A DNA stretch of 64,000 nt, from contig CAJXNL010000002.1 of NCBI GenBank assembly GCA_913057195.1, positions 1-64,000 of the forward strand, in the 5' to 3' direction. Position 1 is the stretch's first letter, and each line of letters starts with the position of its first letter. The notes below the pieces were generated by a model. That model worked only from the letters and a program-made list of their open reading frames with translations, was not told the DNA's origin and did not search any database. The stretch is from an uncultured Wenzhouxiangella sp. GTDB taxonomy: Bacteria; Pseudomonadota; Gammaproteobacteria; Xanthomonadales; Wenzhouxiangellaceae. Of the stretch, positions 9,460 through 18,590 are shown one piece after another. The position numbers were made by a program, and so were the translations under genes.

Positions 9460-10799
9460 ATTCAAAGCTTTATATCAAAACGCACGGCTGCCAAATGAAC
9501 GAGTATGACTCGGAGAAAATGGCAGATGTGCTCCGTGCCTCGCATGGTCTGGAGCTCACCGATGATCCCAACGATGCCGATGTGATCTTGATCAATACTT
9601 GCTCCATCCGTGAGAAGGCTCAAGAGAAGGTGTTTTCCCAGTTGGGCCGGTGGCGCCCGATTAAGGACAAACGGCCAGATGTTGTCATTGGCGTGGGCGG
9701 CTGCGTGGCATCGCAAGAAGGGAAGGGTCTGCGCGCACGCGCGCCTTTTGTGGACTTGGTGTTTGGCCCGCAGACGATTCACCGCCTGCCACAGATGCTG
9801 GATCAGGTGAAAGCCGGTCACGGCGCAGCCGTTGATGTCAGTTTCCCAGAGATCGAAAAATTTGACCATCTGCCACCGGTCGGTAAAAAAGGCGCCAGTG
9901 CCTTTGTCTCGGTGATGGAGGGCTGTTCTAAGTATTGCTCTTTTTGTGTTGTTCCCTATACCCGCGGTGAAGAAGTCAGTCGACCTTTGGATGATGTCAT
10001 TGCTGAGGTCGCCGCACTGGCTGATCAAGGCGTGATTGAGATCAACTTGCTTGGGCAGAATGTCAATGCGTATCGGGGCCCGATGCACGATGGCGGCTAT
10101 GCCGATCTTGCGCTGCTTATTCGCTATGTGGCACACATCGACGGCGTTGAGCGCATTCGATTCACCACCTCCCATCCGGTCGAGTTCTCTGACAGCCTCA
10201 TTGAAGCCTATCGCGATGTGCCCAAGTTGGCGAACTACCTGCACCTCCCGGTTCAGGCCGGATCAGACCGCGTGCTGTCGTTGATGAAGCGGGGCCACAC
10301 GGTGCTGGAGTACAAGCAAAAAATCCGAAAGCTCCGACAGGCGCGACCGGACATCGGATTGTCATCGGATTTTATTGTTGGCTTCCCAGGCGAAACAGCG
10401 CATGACTTTGAGCAAACCATGGCGCTGGTTGAAGAGCTCAATTTCGACCAAAGCTTCAGCTTTGTGTACTCAGCGCGGCCAGGCACGCCGGCGGCCTCCT
10501 ATCCTGATAACGTCACGCTAGAAGAGAAGAAAGCGCGTCTGGCGCGGCTGCAGACGTTGATCAATGCACAGGCGCAATCGTACTCAGAAGCCATGGTGGG
10601 GGCGGTGGAGCGAGTCGTGGTTGAGGGCCCCAGCAAGAAAAACCCCAAAGAGTTGGCGGGCCGGACTGAAAACAACCGAGTGGTGAATTTTCAGGGGCCT
10701 GAGGCATTGGTCGGTCGTATGGCCGATGTGGTGATCGTTGAGGCGTTGCGAAATTCACTTCGTGGGCGGTTGCATGACCCCCAGAGCCAGGTGGCCTGA
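9456..10799 (+). CDS. miaB: tRNA-2-methylthio-N6-dimethylallyladenosine synthase MiaB
   Basis: This radical-SAM methylthiotransferase acts on i6A37 of tRNAs reading UNN codons. It has an N-terminal UPF0004 domain with [11 protein letters not shown] and further conserved Cys ([17 protein letters not shown]), the radical SAM motif [12 protein letters not shown] (CxxxCxxC), and a C-terminal TRAM domain. It has 447 residues, close to E. coli MiaB. The ATG overlaps the alr stop by four bases. It heads the conserved miaB-ybeZ-ybeY-corC run. Confidence 0.97.
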   Translation: MNSKLYIKTHGCQMNEYDSEKMADVLRASHGLELTDDPNDADVILINTCSIREKAQEKVFSQLGRWRPIKDKRPDVVIGVGGCVASQEGKGLRARAPFVDLVFGPQTIHRLPQMLDQVKAGHGAAVDVSFPEIEKFDHLPPVGKKGASAFVSVMEGCSKYCSFCVVPYTRGEEVSRPLDDVIAEVAALADQGVIEINLLGQNVNAYRGPMHDGGYADLALLIRYVAHIDGVERIRFTTSHPVEFSDSLIEAYRDVPKLANYLHLPVQAGSDRVLSLMKRGHTVLEYKQKIRKLRQARPDIGLSSDFIVGFPGETAHDFEQTMALVEELNFDQSFSFVYSARPGTPAASYPDNVTLEEKKARLARLQTLINAQAQSYSEAMVGAVERVVVEGPSKKNPKELAGRTENNRVVNFQGPEALVGRMADVVIVEALRNSLRGRLHDPQSQVA

Positions 10800-11770
10800 T
10801 GGCTGCATCACCATCGCCGGAGGCAGGGGGGCATTCTCAGACCCAAACCGTCATTCTAGAACCCGTGGACAATGAGCGACTGGCCAATCTGTCTGGTCAT
10901 CTGGATGAGCACTTGCACATTATTGAGAATCGCTTGGGCGTTGACATTGCCGCCCGCGGCGAACTGTTCCAGGTCAAGGGGGCCCCAGCGGCGGTGAAAT
11001 CAACCGAGCGGGTGCTGCGTGCGCTGTATGATCAAACCGCCTCAGAGACCGTCACGCCCGCTGCCGTGAACCTTTATTTGCAGGACGCTGGGCTCAATGA
11101 GGAAGACTCGCAAGTGGGTGTTGGGATTAAGACCCGCCGCGGAATGATCCGAGGGCGCGGCCCGAACCAAAGGCGCTACTTAGAGAGAATTGCGGCGTGC
11201 GATGTCAATTTTGGGGTGGGACCAGCCGGCACGGGCAAAACGTTTTTGGCGGTGGCCTGCGCCGTGGAGGCGCTGGATTCCGAGCGTTGCCAACGCATTG
11301 TGTTGGTTCGACCCGCGGTCGAAGCGGGGGAGCGGCTGGGATTTTTGCCGGGCGATTTGGCGCAAAAAGTGGACCCATATCTGCGACCATTGCACGATGC
11401 ACTGTTTGAAATGCTTGGGTTTGAAAAGGCCACCCGTTTGGCTGAGCGGCATGTCATTGAAGTCGCCCCGTTGGCCTATATGCGAGGTCGAACGCTGAAT
11501 GATGCTTTTGTCATTCTTGATGAAGCGCAAAACACCACCTCCGAGCAAATGAAGATGTTTTTGACGCGCATTGGTTTTGGATCGAAAGCAGTGATCACGG
11601 GGGATTTAACCCAGATTGATCTGCCTTCCTCGTCGCCGTCGGGGCTAAAACAAGCCGTAGAACTTCTCAAAGACGTCGAGGGTGTGAGTCAAACTTACTT
11701 TGATGCCCGGGATGTGGTTCGCCACCCCATCGTGCGTCGAATCATCGAGGCCTATGACAACGCACCATAA
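10799..11770 (+). CDS. ybeZ: PhoH-like ATPase YbeZ
   Basis: This 323-residue PhoH-family NTPase has Walker A GPAGTGKTFLAVA (about 141-150) and Walker B FVILDEAQNTT (about 236-246). An N-terminal KH-like segment precedes them. YbeZ pairs with the endoribonuclease YbeY in rRNA maturation and quality control. The start ATG shares a base with the miaB stop (TGATG), and the 3' end overlaps ybeY, consistent with coupled expression. Confidence 0.94.
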   Translation: MAASPSPEAGGHSQTQTVILEPVDNERLANLSGHLDEHLHIIENRLGVDIAARGELFQVKGAPAAVKSTERVLRALYDQTASETVTPAAVNLYLQDAGLNEEDSQVGVGIKTRRGMIRGRGPNQRRYLERIAACDVNFGVGPAGTGKTFLAVACAVEALDSERCQRIVLVRPAVEAGERLGFLPGDLAQKVDPYLRPLHDALFEMLGFEKATRLAERHVIEVAPLAYMRGRTLNDAFVILDEAQNTTSEQMKMFLTRIGFGSKAVITGDLTQIDLPSSSPSGLKQAVELLKDVEGVSQTYFDARDVVRHPIVRRIIEAYDNAP

Positions 11771-12266
11771 ACTGGACGAGGGCCCTTATGGGGCGGCCAT
11801 TGAGATCCATCGAGACGGCGATGTGGTCAACAGTCCTGACGATGCCTCGGTGTCATTATGGGTGAGCACGGCCCTTTCTGATTGGAGCCGACCCGAAGTG
11901 CTGGTGCCTGAGTTGCCAGTCGTTGGCATTCGGATCACGGGGGAATCGGAGGCCAGAGCGCTCAATCATCACTGGCGCGGCCGCGATTACCCCACGAATG
12001 TGTTGAGCTTCCCATCGGAGGTGGCCGGATTTTTAGGTGACATCGCACTGTGTGCACCCGTGATTGAGCAAGAGGCCAAAACGCATAAAAAGAGCTCGCA
12101 GGCCCATTGGGCCCATTTGGTGATTCATGGCGTGTTGCATTTGCGAGGCCATGATCATGAGACCAAAGCCAGTGCGAACGTCATGGAGCGTCAAGAGATT
12201 GAAAAATTGCAAACGCTTGGCTTTGACAATCCCTACGTCATGGAAGAGGGAACAGTGGACAAATGA
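11754..12266 (+). CDS. ybeY: Endoribonuclease YbeY (rRNA maturation factor)
   Basis: This zinc-dependent single-strand endoribonuclease processes 16S rRNA 3' ends. The metal motif HGVLHLRGHDH (H-x3-H-x5-H, about residues 125-135) and the conserved NVLSFP are present. It has 170 residues, somewhat longer than E. coli (155). ATG 11754 is chosen because it begins 17 bases before the ybeZ stop, as often seen for this pair. An earlier in-frame ATG at 11700 would overlap ybeZ much more. Confidence 0.94.
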   Translation: MTTHHKLDEGPYGAAIEIHRDGDVVNSPDDASVSLWVSTALSDWSRPEVLVPELPVVGIRITGESEARALNHHWRGRDYPTNVLSFPSEVAGFLGDIALCAPVIEQEAKTHKKSSQAHWAHLVIHGVLHLRGHDHETKASANVMERQEIEKLQTLGFDNPYVMEEGTVDK

Positions 12267-13099
12267 ATGACGATAGCGTTGACGACCGAGCCGCTTCGGT
12301 CGGCTGGTTAGAGCGCCTCGGGCGTGCGTTGGGTGGAGAGCCCAAAAGCCGGGAGGGGTTGGTCGAGTTGCTGGGTGAGGCATCCAAGCAGGGGCTGATT
12401 GATGCCGACACCCTGGCGATGTTGATCGGCGCGTTGGGCGTGGATGAATTGCAAGTCAGAGATGTGATGGTCCCGCGGTCGCATATGGTCGTTTTGCCAA
12501 GAACGGGCAGCCTCGACGAGATCTTGCCGCTGATCATGGAATCTGGGCACTCTCGCTTCCCGGTGGTGGGCGAGGATCGTGATGAGGTTGAAGGCATCTT
12601 GTTGGCCAAGGATCTGCTTCAGTTGGTGTCTGGAGGTCAGGCACTTGACCTCAATGCCCTGCTTCGTCCGGCGGTGATCATCCCAGAGTCTAAGCGCTTA
12701 AATGTTTTACTTAGAGAGTTTCGCGTCAGTAAAAACCACATGGCCATTGTGGTTGATGAGTACGGTGGCACCTCGGGCTTGATCACCATAGAAGATGTTT
12801 TAGAAGAGATTGTGGGCGACATTGACGATGAGCATGATGTTGAAGCGGTCGATGATGTCCAAAAATTGGAAGGTGGCGGGTTTTTGGTTCAGGCGTTGGC
12901 CACGATTGAGGACATCAACGACCGGCTTGGAAGCGACTTTAGCGATGCCGACTATGACACCATCGGTGGGCTCGTGGTCGCTCAATTCGGCCGGGTGCCT
13001 GAGGTTGGTGAGACAACACAAATCGGGAATTGGGCTTTTGTGGTCCAAAGCGCTGATGAGCGTCGACTGCATGCCATGGAGATGCGATCTGTTGAGTAG
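12263..13099 (+). CDS. corC: CBS-domain protein CorC/YbeX
   Basis: This 278-residue cytoplasmic protein has two CBS domains (about 75-190, including VRDVMVPRSHMVVL and VVDEYGGTSGLITIEDVLEEIVGDI) and a C-terminal CorC_HlyC domain. The family is linked to Mg/Co efflux and, as YbeX, to ribosome metabolism. The ATG overlaps the ybeY stop (ATGA). In most gammaproteobacteria lnt follows corC; here the next gene is a DUF4105 protein. Confidence 0.93.
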   Translation: MNDDSVDDRAASVGWLERLGRALGGEPKSREGLVELLGEASKQGLIDADTLAMLIGALGVDELQVRDVMVPRSHMVVLPRTGSLDEILPLIMESGHSRFPVVGEDRDEVEGILLAKDLLQLVSGGQALDLNALLRPAVIIPESKRLNVLLREFRVSKNHMAIVVDEYGGTSGLITIEDVLEEIVGDIDDEHDVEAVDDVQKLEGGGFLVQALATIEDINDRLGSDFSDADYDTIGGLVVAQFGRVPEVGETTQIGNWAFVVQSADERRLHAMEMRSVE

Positions 13100-14291
13100 T
13101 TGGCGAGTGGTGATCGGCGTTGCTTGGCTCGTCTTGTGTGGCGGGGCACAGGCGCAACTCTCCAACAGCTCAGAATTGAGCAGCACCCCTCAAGCGCACC
13201 TGGTGACCTATGGGCAAGGCAGTGAGGTTTGGGAGTGGTTTGGCCACAATGCGCTGTGGCTTCAAGACCCCTCTCGCGGCCTGAATCACACCTTCAGCTT
13301 TGGCTATTTTGATATTGAGCAGGCCGGTTTTTATCGGCGCTTTATTCTTGGAGACATGCAATATTTTGGGACGGCCGTTCCGGCCGAACAGGAGTTTGCA
13401 TTTTATCGTCGTGCCAATCGATCCATTCGGGTCCAAACGCTCAACCTCAGCGCCGCTGAGTTTACGCGTTTATACGAGCTGCTCACCAATGCCATCGAAC
13501 CTTACCCCCGCTACTACAGCTATGACTATTTCTTAGCCAACTGCTCCACATGGCTTCGTGATCTGCTTGACCAGACGCTTGATGGGTTGTTATCCAATCA
13601 ACTCAAAACCAGTCCGGCGGCGGACACATTTCGATCTCATACCCACGCCCAAACCGACCGTCAGCCTTGGGCGCAGCTGGGTTTGATGACGCTTTTAGGT
13701 CCTGCCGTTGATCAGCCGATAACGGCTTGGGACGAGGCTTTCTTGCCTGCTGTGTTGGCCGAGCAGGTCGCGACACTGCACCGAGGGGAGGGACCTTTGG
13801 TGGTGAATGATGAATGGCGGTATGCGCCTGAGCGTGCTTTGCCCGTCGAGGCCAACGCGGGACTTTGGTCGACGCCGCTTTGGGGAGTGCTGCTGGCAGG
13901 GTTGGTGCTGGGTGCATCCTGGCGAAGACACTGGCTTGGCATTGGCGTCCAAGCCGGGGTGGTGGTGAGTTTGGCTCTCGCTGGGCTGGTCCTCATCGGT
14001 ATGTGGACGCTGACAGCGCATGAGGTGGTGGCACACAATCCAGCCCTGGCCATGCTTCATCCACTGTGGTTGGGCCTGGTCCCGGGGTTGGCCCTGCGCT
14101 GGCAGGCCAGGGCGTGGTGGGGATGCCTTGGGGTCCTGGCGCTGGGCAGCTTGGTTTGGGCCATCGGTGGCTTGTGGCCACATCAAGACGTGCTGATCTG
14201 TGTTTTGCCTGTGGTGTTGGCGACGCTGTGGGTCACTCGCCCCAATCGACGATCCGATCAGCCTGTGGGGCGTGCTTCGGTTGATGGGTAA
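13071..14291 (+). CDS. DUF4105/Lnb-like membrane protein, candidate lipoprotein N-acyltransferase
   Basis: This protein of about 406 residues has an N-terminal signal segment ending CGGAQA, a periplasmic domain (about 30-270) and roughly five C-terminal membrane helices. The DUF4105 domain has a conserved His in FGHNALWL (His59) and a Cys in NCSTWLRD (Cys158), suggesting a papain-like Cys-His site. From memory, this family (Pfam Lnb N-terminal domain) was linked in Bacteroides to N-acylation of lipoproteins. It occupies the slot after corC where lnt usually lies, so the same job is a reasonable inference. The start is uncertain: ATG 13071 overlaps corC by 29 bases, and TTG 13092 with GGAG upstream is the alternative. 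The 3' end overlaps convergent cydC by 59 bases. Confidence 0.85.
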   Translation: MPWRCDLLSSWRVVIGVAWLVLCGGAQAQLSNSSELSSTPQAHLVTYGQGSEVWEWFGHNALWLQDPSRGLNHTFSFGYFDIEQAGFYRRFILGDMQYFGTAVPAEQEFAFYRRANRSIRVQTLNLSAAEFTRLYELLTNAIEPYPRYYSYDYFLANCSTWLRDLLDQTLDGLLSNQLKTSPAADTFRSHTHAQTDRQPWAQLGLMTLLGPAVDQPITAWDEAFLPAVLAEQVATLHRGEGPLVVNDEWRYAPERALPVEANAGLWSTPLWGVLLAGLVLGASWRRHWLGIGVQAGVVVSLALAGLVLIGMWTLTAHEVVAHNPALAMLHPLWLGLVPGLALRWQARAWWGCLGVLALGSLVWAIGGLWPHQDVLICVLPVVLATLWVTRPNRRSDQPVGRASVDG

Positions 14292-15870
14292 TAATCAATG
14301 CGGTTTTGTTGGCCAGCCACTGATTGAGGGTTTGATTCAGTGCTGCGTTGGTCGGCGCATCAAGCCCCGTGTTGGGCTCATCCAAGATAACCAGTTCAGG
14401 ATCCGCGAGGATTAATCGGGCCAAAGCCACTCGCCTGGCCTCACCGCCAGATAGATTGCTCGCATTTTCTTCGATCCACGCCTCAAGCCCGTCCTCAAGT
14501 TGCGCATAGCGCTCGGCCAGGCCGGCTGAGGCTAGGGCATTGATCAGCTGCTGGTCGGTGGCGTCAGGACGGGCCATGCGCAAATTGTTGGCCAAGGTAT
14601 CTGAAAACAACACCGGATCTTGGGACAAATACCCCACGCGCGCAGGCGCGTCTGGATCAAACGCGCTGGGCTGGACCGACACCGTTCCAGCGCTGGGACT
14701 GAGCTCGCCCATCAGCAATCTGGCCAAGGTCGTTTTGCCACAGCCGCTGGGTCCGATCAGAAGGACAGTCTCGCCCCGATCGATGACCACGCTGAGATCT
14801 TCAACCACTTTGATCTCAGTTTGGGGGTAGGCAAATGAGACGTGATCCAGCCGCCAGGCATGCTCGAATGTGAGCGCTCGCGGTGTGGGCTGTTGCTCGG
14901 CATGCCCCAATGAATCAATCCGTCCGCCGGCTCGACGCGTCTCGCTCAAACGGCGCCACGCGCCGGGTATGGGCTGCCAGATTTCACTCAGCCCGAGAAT
15001 CAGCAGCACCACCAAGCCAAGCCATGGACCATCAATGACCCCGGCATGATAACGATCAATGCCCACTGCCAATACCAGCCACAATGCCGCGGCACTGATG
15101 AGCATGGACACGCCAGTGCCGACACTGTCCCAGATCTGTGTGTTTCGCTGCGCTTTTATCAGTGCCGTCGATTCTGCGCCAATTTGCTGGGCCACCTCAG
15201 TGACTCGGTCTAACGCAAGGACGCTTTCGATCGTCTCAAAAGTCTCGGTCAATTGGCGGCGCATGGTGGAGATGCGATCAATCACGCGGCGGCTGGTCGC
15301 CGCACCCTGATTGGCGATCCAGCTCGACGAGGCGGTTTGGAGCACCAACATGAACGCCAGGACGATCAGGGCCAAGGACGCATCCGCCCACCAAAAAAAG
15401 ACGGCCGCAAGCGTGGCCGTAAGTCCCCACGCCGCCACGCTGGGTCCAATCACCCCCAAAAAGAGATGATCAAGTTGGTTGATGTCGTGAACAAAACGAT
15501 TCAGGGTTTCACCCTGAGCCAATCGACGCTGCTGAGTGGCGGGGAGTCGGAGCAGCTGTCCAAACAGTTGGTCTCTGATGTCTGCCAACGCCCGAAAGGT
15601 GGCCTCATGTGTCACCAAACGCTCTGCATAGCGCGACCCTGTGCGCACCACTGCCGCCATGCGAATCCCCGCCCCGGGCGTAAAAATATCCAAGCCCAGC
15701 AGCAAACCAGCACCGGCCAATGCGCTGGCGGTGATGAACCATCCAGATAGGCCCAGCAACACCATGCCAGCCGCCAAGCTCAGCCCGATGAGCGCAAGCC
15801 CCAAAAGCATCCAGCCGGGGCGTTGGAACACCAATCGGTGATGCCACTTGAGAGAAGTCATGTGCTGCAT
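14233..15870 (-). CDS. cydC: Heterodimeric thiol/heme ABC exporter subunit CydC
   Basis: This 545-residue ABC half-transporter has six N-terminal membrane segments and a C-terminal ATPase with Walker A LIGPSGCGKTTL (about 366-377), signature NLSGGE and Walker B ELVILDEPNTG. CydDC exports glutathione and cysteine, or affects heme, and is needed to assemble cytochrome bd. Its start overlaps the cydD stop: ATG 15870 has GGCGGG eight bases upstream, and ATG 15861 would form an ATGA overlap. It is the last gene of the cyd operon. Its 3' end runs into the DUF4105 gene on the other strand. Confidence 0.92.
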   Translation of the reverse strand: MQHMTSLKWHHRLVFQRPGWMLLGLALIGLSLAAGMVLLGLSGWFITASALAGAGLLLGLDIFTPGAGIRMAAVVRTGSRYAERLVTHEATFRALADIRDQLFGQLLRLPATQQRRLAQGETLNRFVHDINQLDHLFLGVIGPSVAAWGLTATLAAVFFWWADASLALIVLAFMLVLQTASSSWIANQGAATSRRVIDRISTMRRQLTETFETIESVLALDRVTEVAQQIGAESTALIKAQRNTQIWDSVGTGVSMLISAAALWLVLAVGIDRYHAGVIDGPWLGLVVLLILGLSEIWQPIPGAWRRLSETRRAGGRIDSLGHAEQQPTPRALTFEHAWRLDHVSFAYPQTEIKVVEDLSVVIDRGETVLLIGPSGCGKTTLARLLMGELSPSAGTVSVQPSAFDPDAPARVGYLSQDPVLFSDTLANNLRMARPDATDQQLINALASAGLAERYAQLEDGLEAWIEENASNLSGGEARRVALARLILADPELVILDEPNTGLDAPTNAALNQTLNQWLANKTALIITHQPKHAPQADRIVDWGE

Positions 15871-17489
15871 TGCATTAACCCGCCTGATGAGTCGATGTGC
15901 CAGTGGACCTCTGCCCAGGCATCAGCCAATTGACTGTGGCTGGCGGCAATGAGTGTCATATTGTGCTCGTGGGCCAGCGTTCTAAAGGTCGCCCACAAGT
16001 GCGCTTCCGTGTCCGCGTCCAGCCCCGTGGTGGGTTCATCTAAAAATAAAATCGGGCAACCCGTAAGGAGCACTTGGGCGATGGCCAGTCGTTGGGTCTG
16101 TCCGCGTGACAACCCCAAGCCCTGTGGGCCCAGTTGAAGATCAAGCTGTTGGGGTTGTGCTTTAACCCAAGCCCAGAGCCCAGCGCCTTCGAGTGCCTGC
16201 ATCAGCTTGTCGTCATTGGCCTCACCGACAAGCGTAAGATTGTCCCGCAAGCTCCCTTCGATCAGCAGCGGCCGCTGTCCGAGCCATGCCCGACATTGAG
16301 CAAGCTGATGACGCGTCAAGTGGTTGATGTCGGCATGGTGATAGTGAATGTGTCCTGCTGGGACCGGATGAAACCCAGCCAGCATGCCAAGAAGCGTGGT
16401 TTTGCCTGACCCGCTGGCACCACTGATCAAGTGGCATCGCCCCGGGGCACAGGTGAGGTTGACCTCCGAAATCAGCGTTCGGCCGGTGGGCGTTGTCACT
16501 TCCAAATCTTTGACTGTTATGGCGGGAGCGCCGGTGAGCGTTGCCGTCGAGACTGGCTGTGTCTCACTGGGTTCAGGCCGGCCAGGAGGGGCGCGTTCAA
16601 GGCGCATGAGCGCGTCAGCGGCCGCCAAAGCATTGGCGCGGTCATGCCAGAACTGGCCAAGCGTTCTCAATGGGTTATAAAACTCAGGCGCCAACAGCAG
16701 CATGAATAAACCCCAGCGCAGCGTGATGTCTTCGCTGGGCCCCAACGCGATGAACCCGAGCAAAGAGAAGCCGATATAAATCGCCATCACGGCAATGGCC
16801 AGGGCGCTAAAAAACTCTAAAACGGCAGAAGACAAAAACGCCACGCGCAATACGCGCATGGTTCGCTGTCTGAATGCTTCACTGAACGCGCGGAGTTTCG
16901 TTTGTTCTTGAGCGCCCGCACTTAATCGCGTGAGGGTGGTCAACCCTTGCACACGGTCATAAAAAATGCCGCTGAGGCGGTCGAGAGCACTTTGTTGCTG
17001 CTGGCTGAGCTGTTGGGCCCCCATCCCAATGAGCGCCATAAAAAGCGGAATAAAAGGCGCACTGAGAACAAGCAACGCCCCGGCCAGCCAGTTCGCGCTG
17101 ACAATGGCCAAGCCGATGGCCAATGGAATGATCGTCGCATTCATGAGTTGAGGTTGATAGCGCGCGAAATACGGCTCAAGCGCCTCGACTTTCTCAACCA
17201 GCGTCGTGGATAGCCCACCCAGTGAATGACCGATGCGAAGGGCAGGGCCGGCGGTTAAGGCGTGACTGAACAGGCGATGGCGCAGATTGGCCTTCAAACG
17301 GGCTGAGCTGTGCGCACAGTAAACCCCGCGAGTGGAGACCGCCAAGGCTCTGATCACAAGGGCCGCTGCCAGTCCCGCAAGCCAGGGCCCCACCTCCGGT
17401 CGGAGGGCCTGCTGTAAGACAACCCGATCGAGGATGGTCGCCAGGCAGAAGGCCTGGGCAATCACTGCCAAGGCTTCCAGTCCGGCCAA
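15858..17489 (-). CDS. cydD: Heterodimeric thiol/heme ABC exporter subunit CydD (5' end probably incomplete)
   Basis: This CydD-type ABC half-transporter has six membrane segments, Walker A ISGASGSGKTTLLG (about 356), signature LSRGQTQRLA and Walker B ILFLDEPTTGLD. From the first usual start (TTG 17489) the protein has 543 residues, and its first helix begins abruptly at the second residue. The frame stays open upstream to 17600 and encodes PPLAPKHWLSALTPRW, a natural-looking N-terminus, but without ATG, GTG or TTG. A CTG at 17582 has AGGAG nine bases upstream. Alternatively, one extra base in the G5 run at 17554-17558 would join ATG 17572 (TGATG with the cydB stop) to this frame and give about 571 residues. 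Confidence 0.9.
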   Translation of the reverse strand: MAGLEALAVIAQAFCLATILDRVVLQQALRPEVGPWLAGLAAALVIRALAVSTRGVYCAHSSARLKANLRHRLFSHALTAGPALRIGHSLGGLSTTLVEKVEALEPYFARYQPQLMNATIIPLAIGLAIVSANWLAGALLVLSAPFIPLFMALIGMGAQQLSQQQQSALDRLSGIFYDRVQGLTTLTRLSAGAQEQTKLRAFSEAFRQRTMRVLRVAFLSSAVLEFFSALAIAVMAIYIGFSLLGFIALGPSEDITLRWGLFMLLLAPEFYNPLRTLGQFWHDRANALAAADALMRLERAPPGRPEPSETQPVSTATLTGAPAITVKDLEVTTPTGRTLISEVNLTCAPGRCHLISGASGSGKTTLLGMLAGFHPVPAGHIHYHHADINHLTRHQLAQCRAWLGQRPLLIEGSLRDNLTLVGEANDDKLMQALEGAGLWAWVKAQPQQLDLQLGPQGLGLSRGQTQRLAIAQVLLTGCPILFLDEPTTGLDADTEAHLWATFRTLAHEHNMTLIAASHSQLADAWAEVHWHIDSSGGLMQCST

Positions 17490-17571
17490 GGCGGCCGAGA
17501 CAGGCCTCAGCCAGCGAGGCGTTAAAGCACTGAGCCAGTGCTTGGGTGCAAGCGGGGGTGCCTGCGATTCA

Positions 17572-18579
17572 TCAGTGCCCAGCGTAGCCTGCTCCTGCTT
17601 TTACTTTGCCCCGGAATACCCAGTACGTCCACGCCGTGTAGGTCAGGATGATGGGAATCAAAAAGAGCACGCCAATCAGCAAGAACAGCTGTGACCCAGA
17701 ATCGGACGCCGCGTCCCAAAACGTATGGTCGGGTGGCACAGCCAAAGGCCACTGAGTGATTAAAAGGCCAATATAGAACAGGGCAAACAGCACCAACGAA
17801 CCCACGAATGGAAGTGCTTCAGCGCGTTTTTTGAGTTGGGTGTGTATCCAATACCCCGTGGCGACGGTTGCCGCTGGGAAGGCCCAGATCCAATCGATTT
17901 TGTCGAACCACCGCTGGGCAGCGCGTTCGCTTGCCAAAGGGGTCCAGATGCTCACGATGACGAAAAATGCAAACACGCCAAGAAGCAACCAGGGCGCAAG
18001 GCGGTAGGCCCAGGCTTGCGTGGTGCCTTCTGTTTTTAAGATGGTCCAGGTCACCCCCAGCAGCGCGTAGCCCGTGACAACACCCAGACCAGTCATGACG
18101 GTAAATGGCGTGAGCCAGTCAAACGGGCCGCCGACATACTGAAAATTGACGACGTTAAAGCCTTGGATATACGCGCCAACGACAGCACCTTGAGCAAATG
18201 AGGCCAGCGTGGAGCCGATAAAAAAGGATCGATCCCACCAGTGTCGAGCCGCTTTGGCCTTAAAACGAAACTCAAAGGCGATGCCGCGAAAGATGAGCCC
18301 GGCAAGCAACAAAAAGACGCCAATATACAGCGCGGGCAAAAAGACGGCATAGATCAATGGAAAGGCCGCCAGCAAGCCAGCGCCTCCGAGAATGAGCCAG
18401 GTCTCGTTGCCGTCCCAGACAGGCGCGACAGAGTTCATCATCTCGTCGCGGGCATCGTCATTGGGGGCAAACGGAAACAAAATGCCCACGCCCAAATCAA
18501 AGCCGTCCATTAAGACGTACATAAACACGCCCAGGCCAATAATGCCGACCCAGACCAGTGTGAGATCAATCAATTCCAT
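17572..18579 (-). CDS. cydB: Cytochrome bd-type quinol oxidase subunit II (CydB/CioB)
   Basis: This 335-residue inner membrane subunit has about eight helices. It has conserved CydB stretches: LMDGFDLGVGILFPF, SVAPVWDGNETWLI, and TAWTYWVFRGKV at the C-terminus. With CydA it reduces oxygen using ubiquinol without pumping protons. The start follows the cydA stop by 11 bases. No small hydrophobic CydX frame was found after it. The next gene, cydD, begins at or over its stop codon. Confidence 0.95.
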   Translation of the reverse strand: MELIDLTLVWVGIIGLGVFMYVLMDGFDLGVGILFPFAPNDDARDEMMNSVAPVWDGNETWLILGGAGLLAAFPLIYAVFLPALYIGVFLLLAGLIFRGIAFEFRFKAKAARHWWDRSFFIGSTLASFAQGAVVGAYIQGFNVVNFQYVGGPFDWLTPFTVMTGLGVVTGYALLGVTWTILKTEGTTQAWAYRLAPWLLLGVFAFFVIVSIWTPLASERAAQRWFDKIDWIWAFPAATVATGYWIHTQLKKRAEALPFVGSLVLFALFYIGLLITQWPLAVPPDHTFWDAASDSGSQLFLLIGVLFLIPIILTYTAWTYWVFRGKVKAGAGYAGH

Positions 18580-18590
18580 CGTCTGTCACC

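Noticed and set aside
9462-10244. A 260-codon open frame antisense to miaB
   Set aside because: It mirrors the codon pattern of miaB and resembles no protein family.
17526-17572. A 16-codon frame starting at the cydB stop, considered as cydX
   Set aside because: It encodes a basic, non-hydrophobic peptide, unlike the single-helix CydX. It is better explained as the frame-shifted start of cydD.
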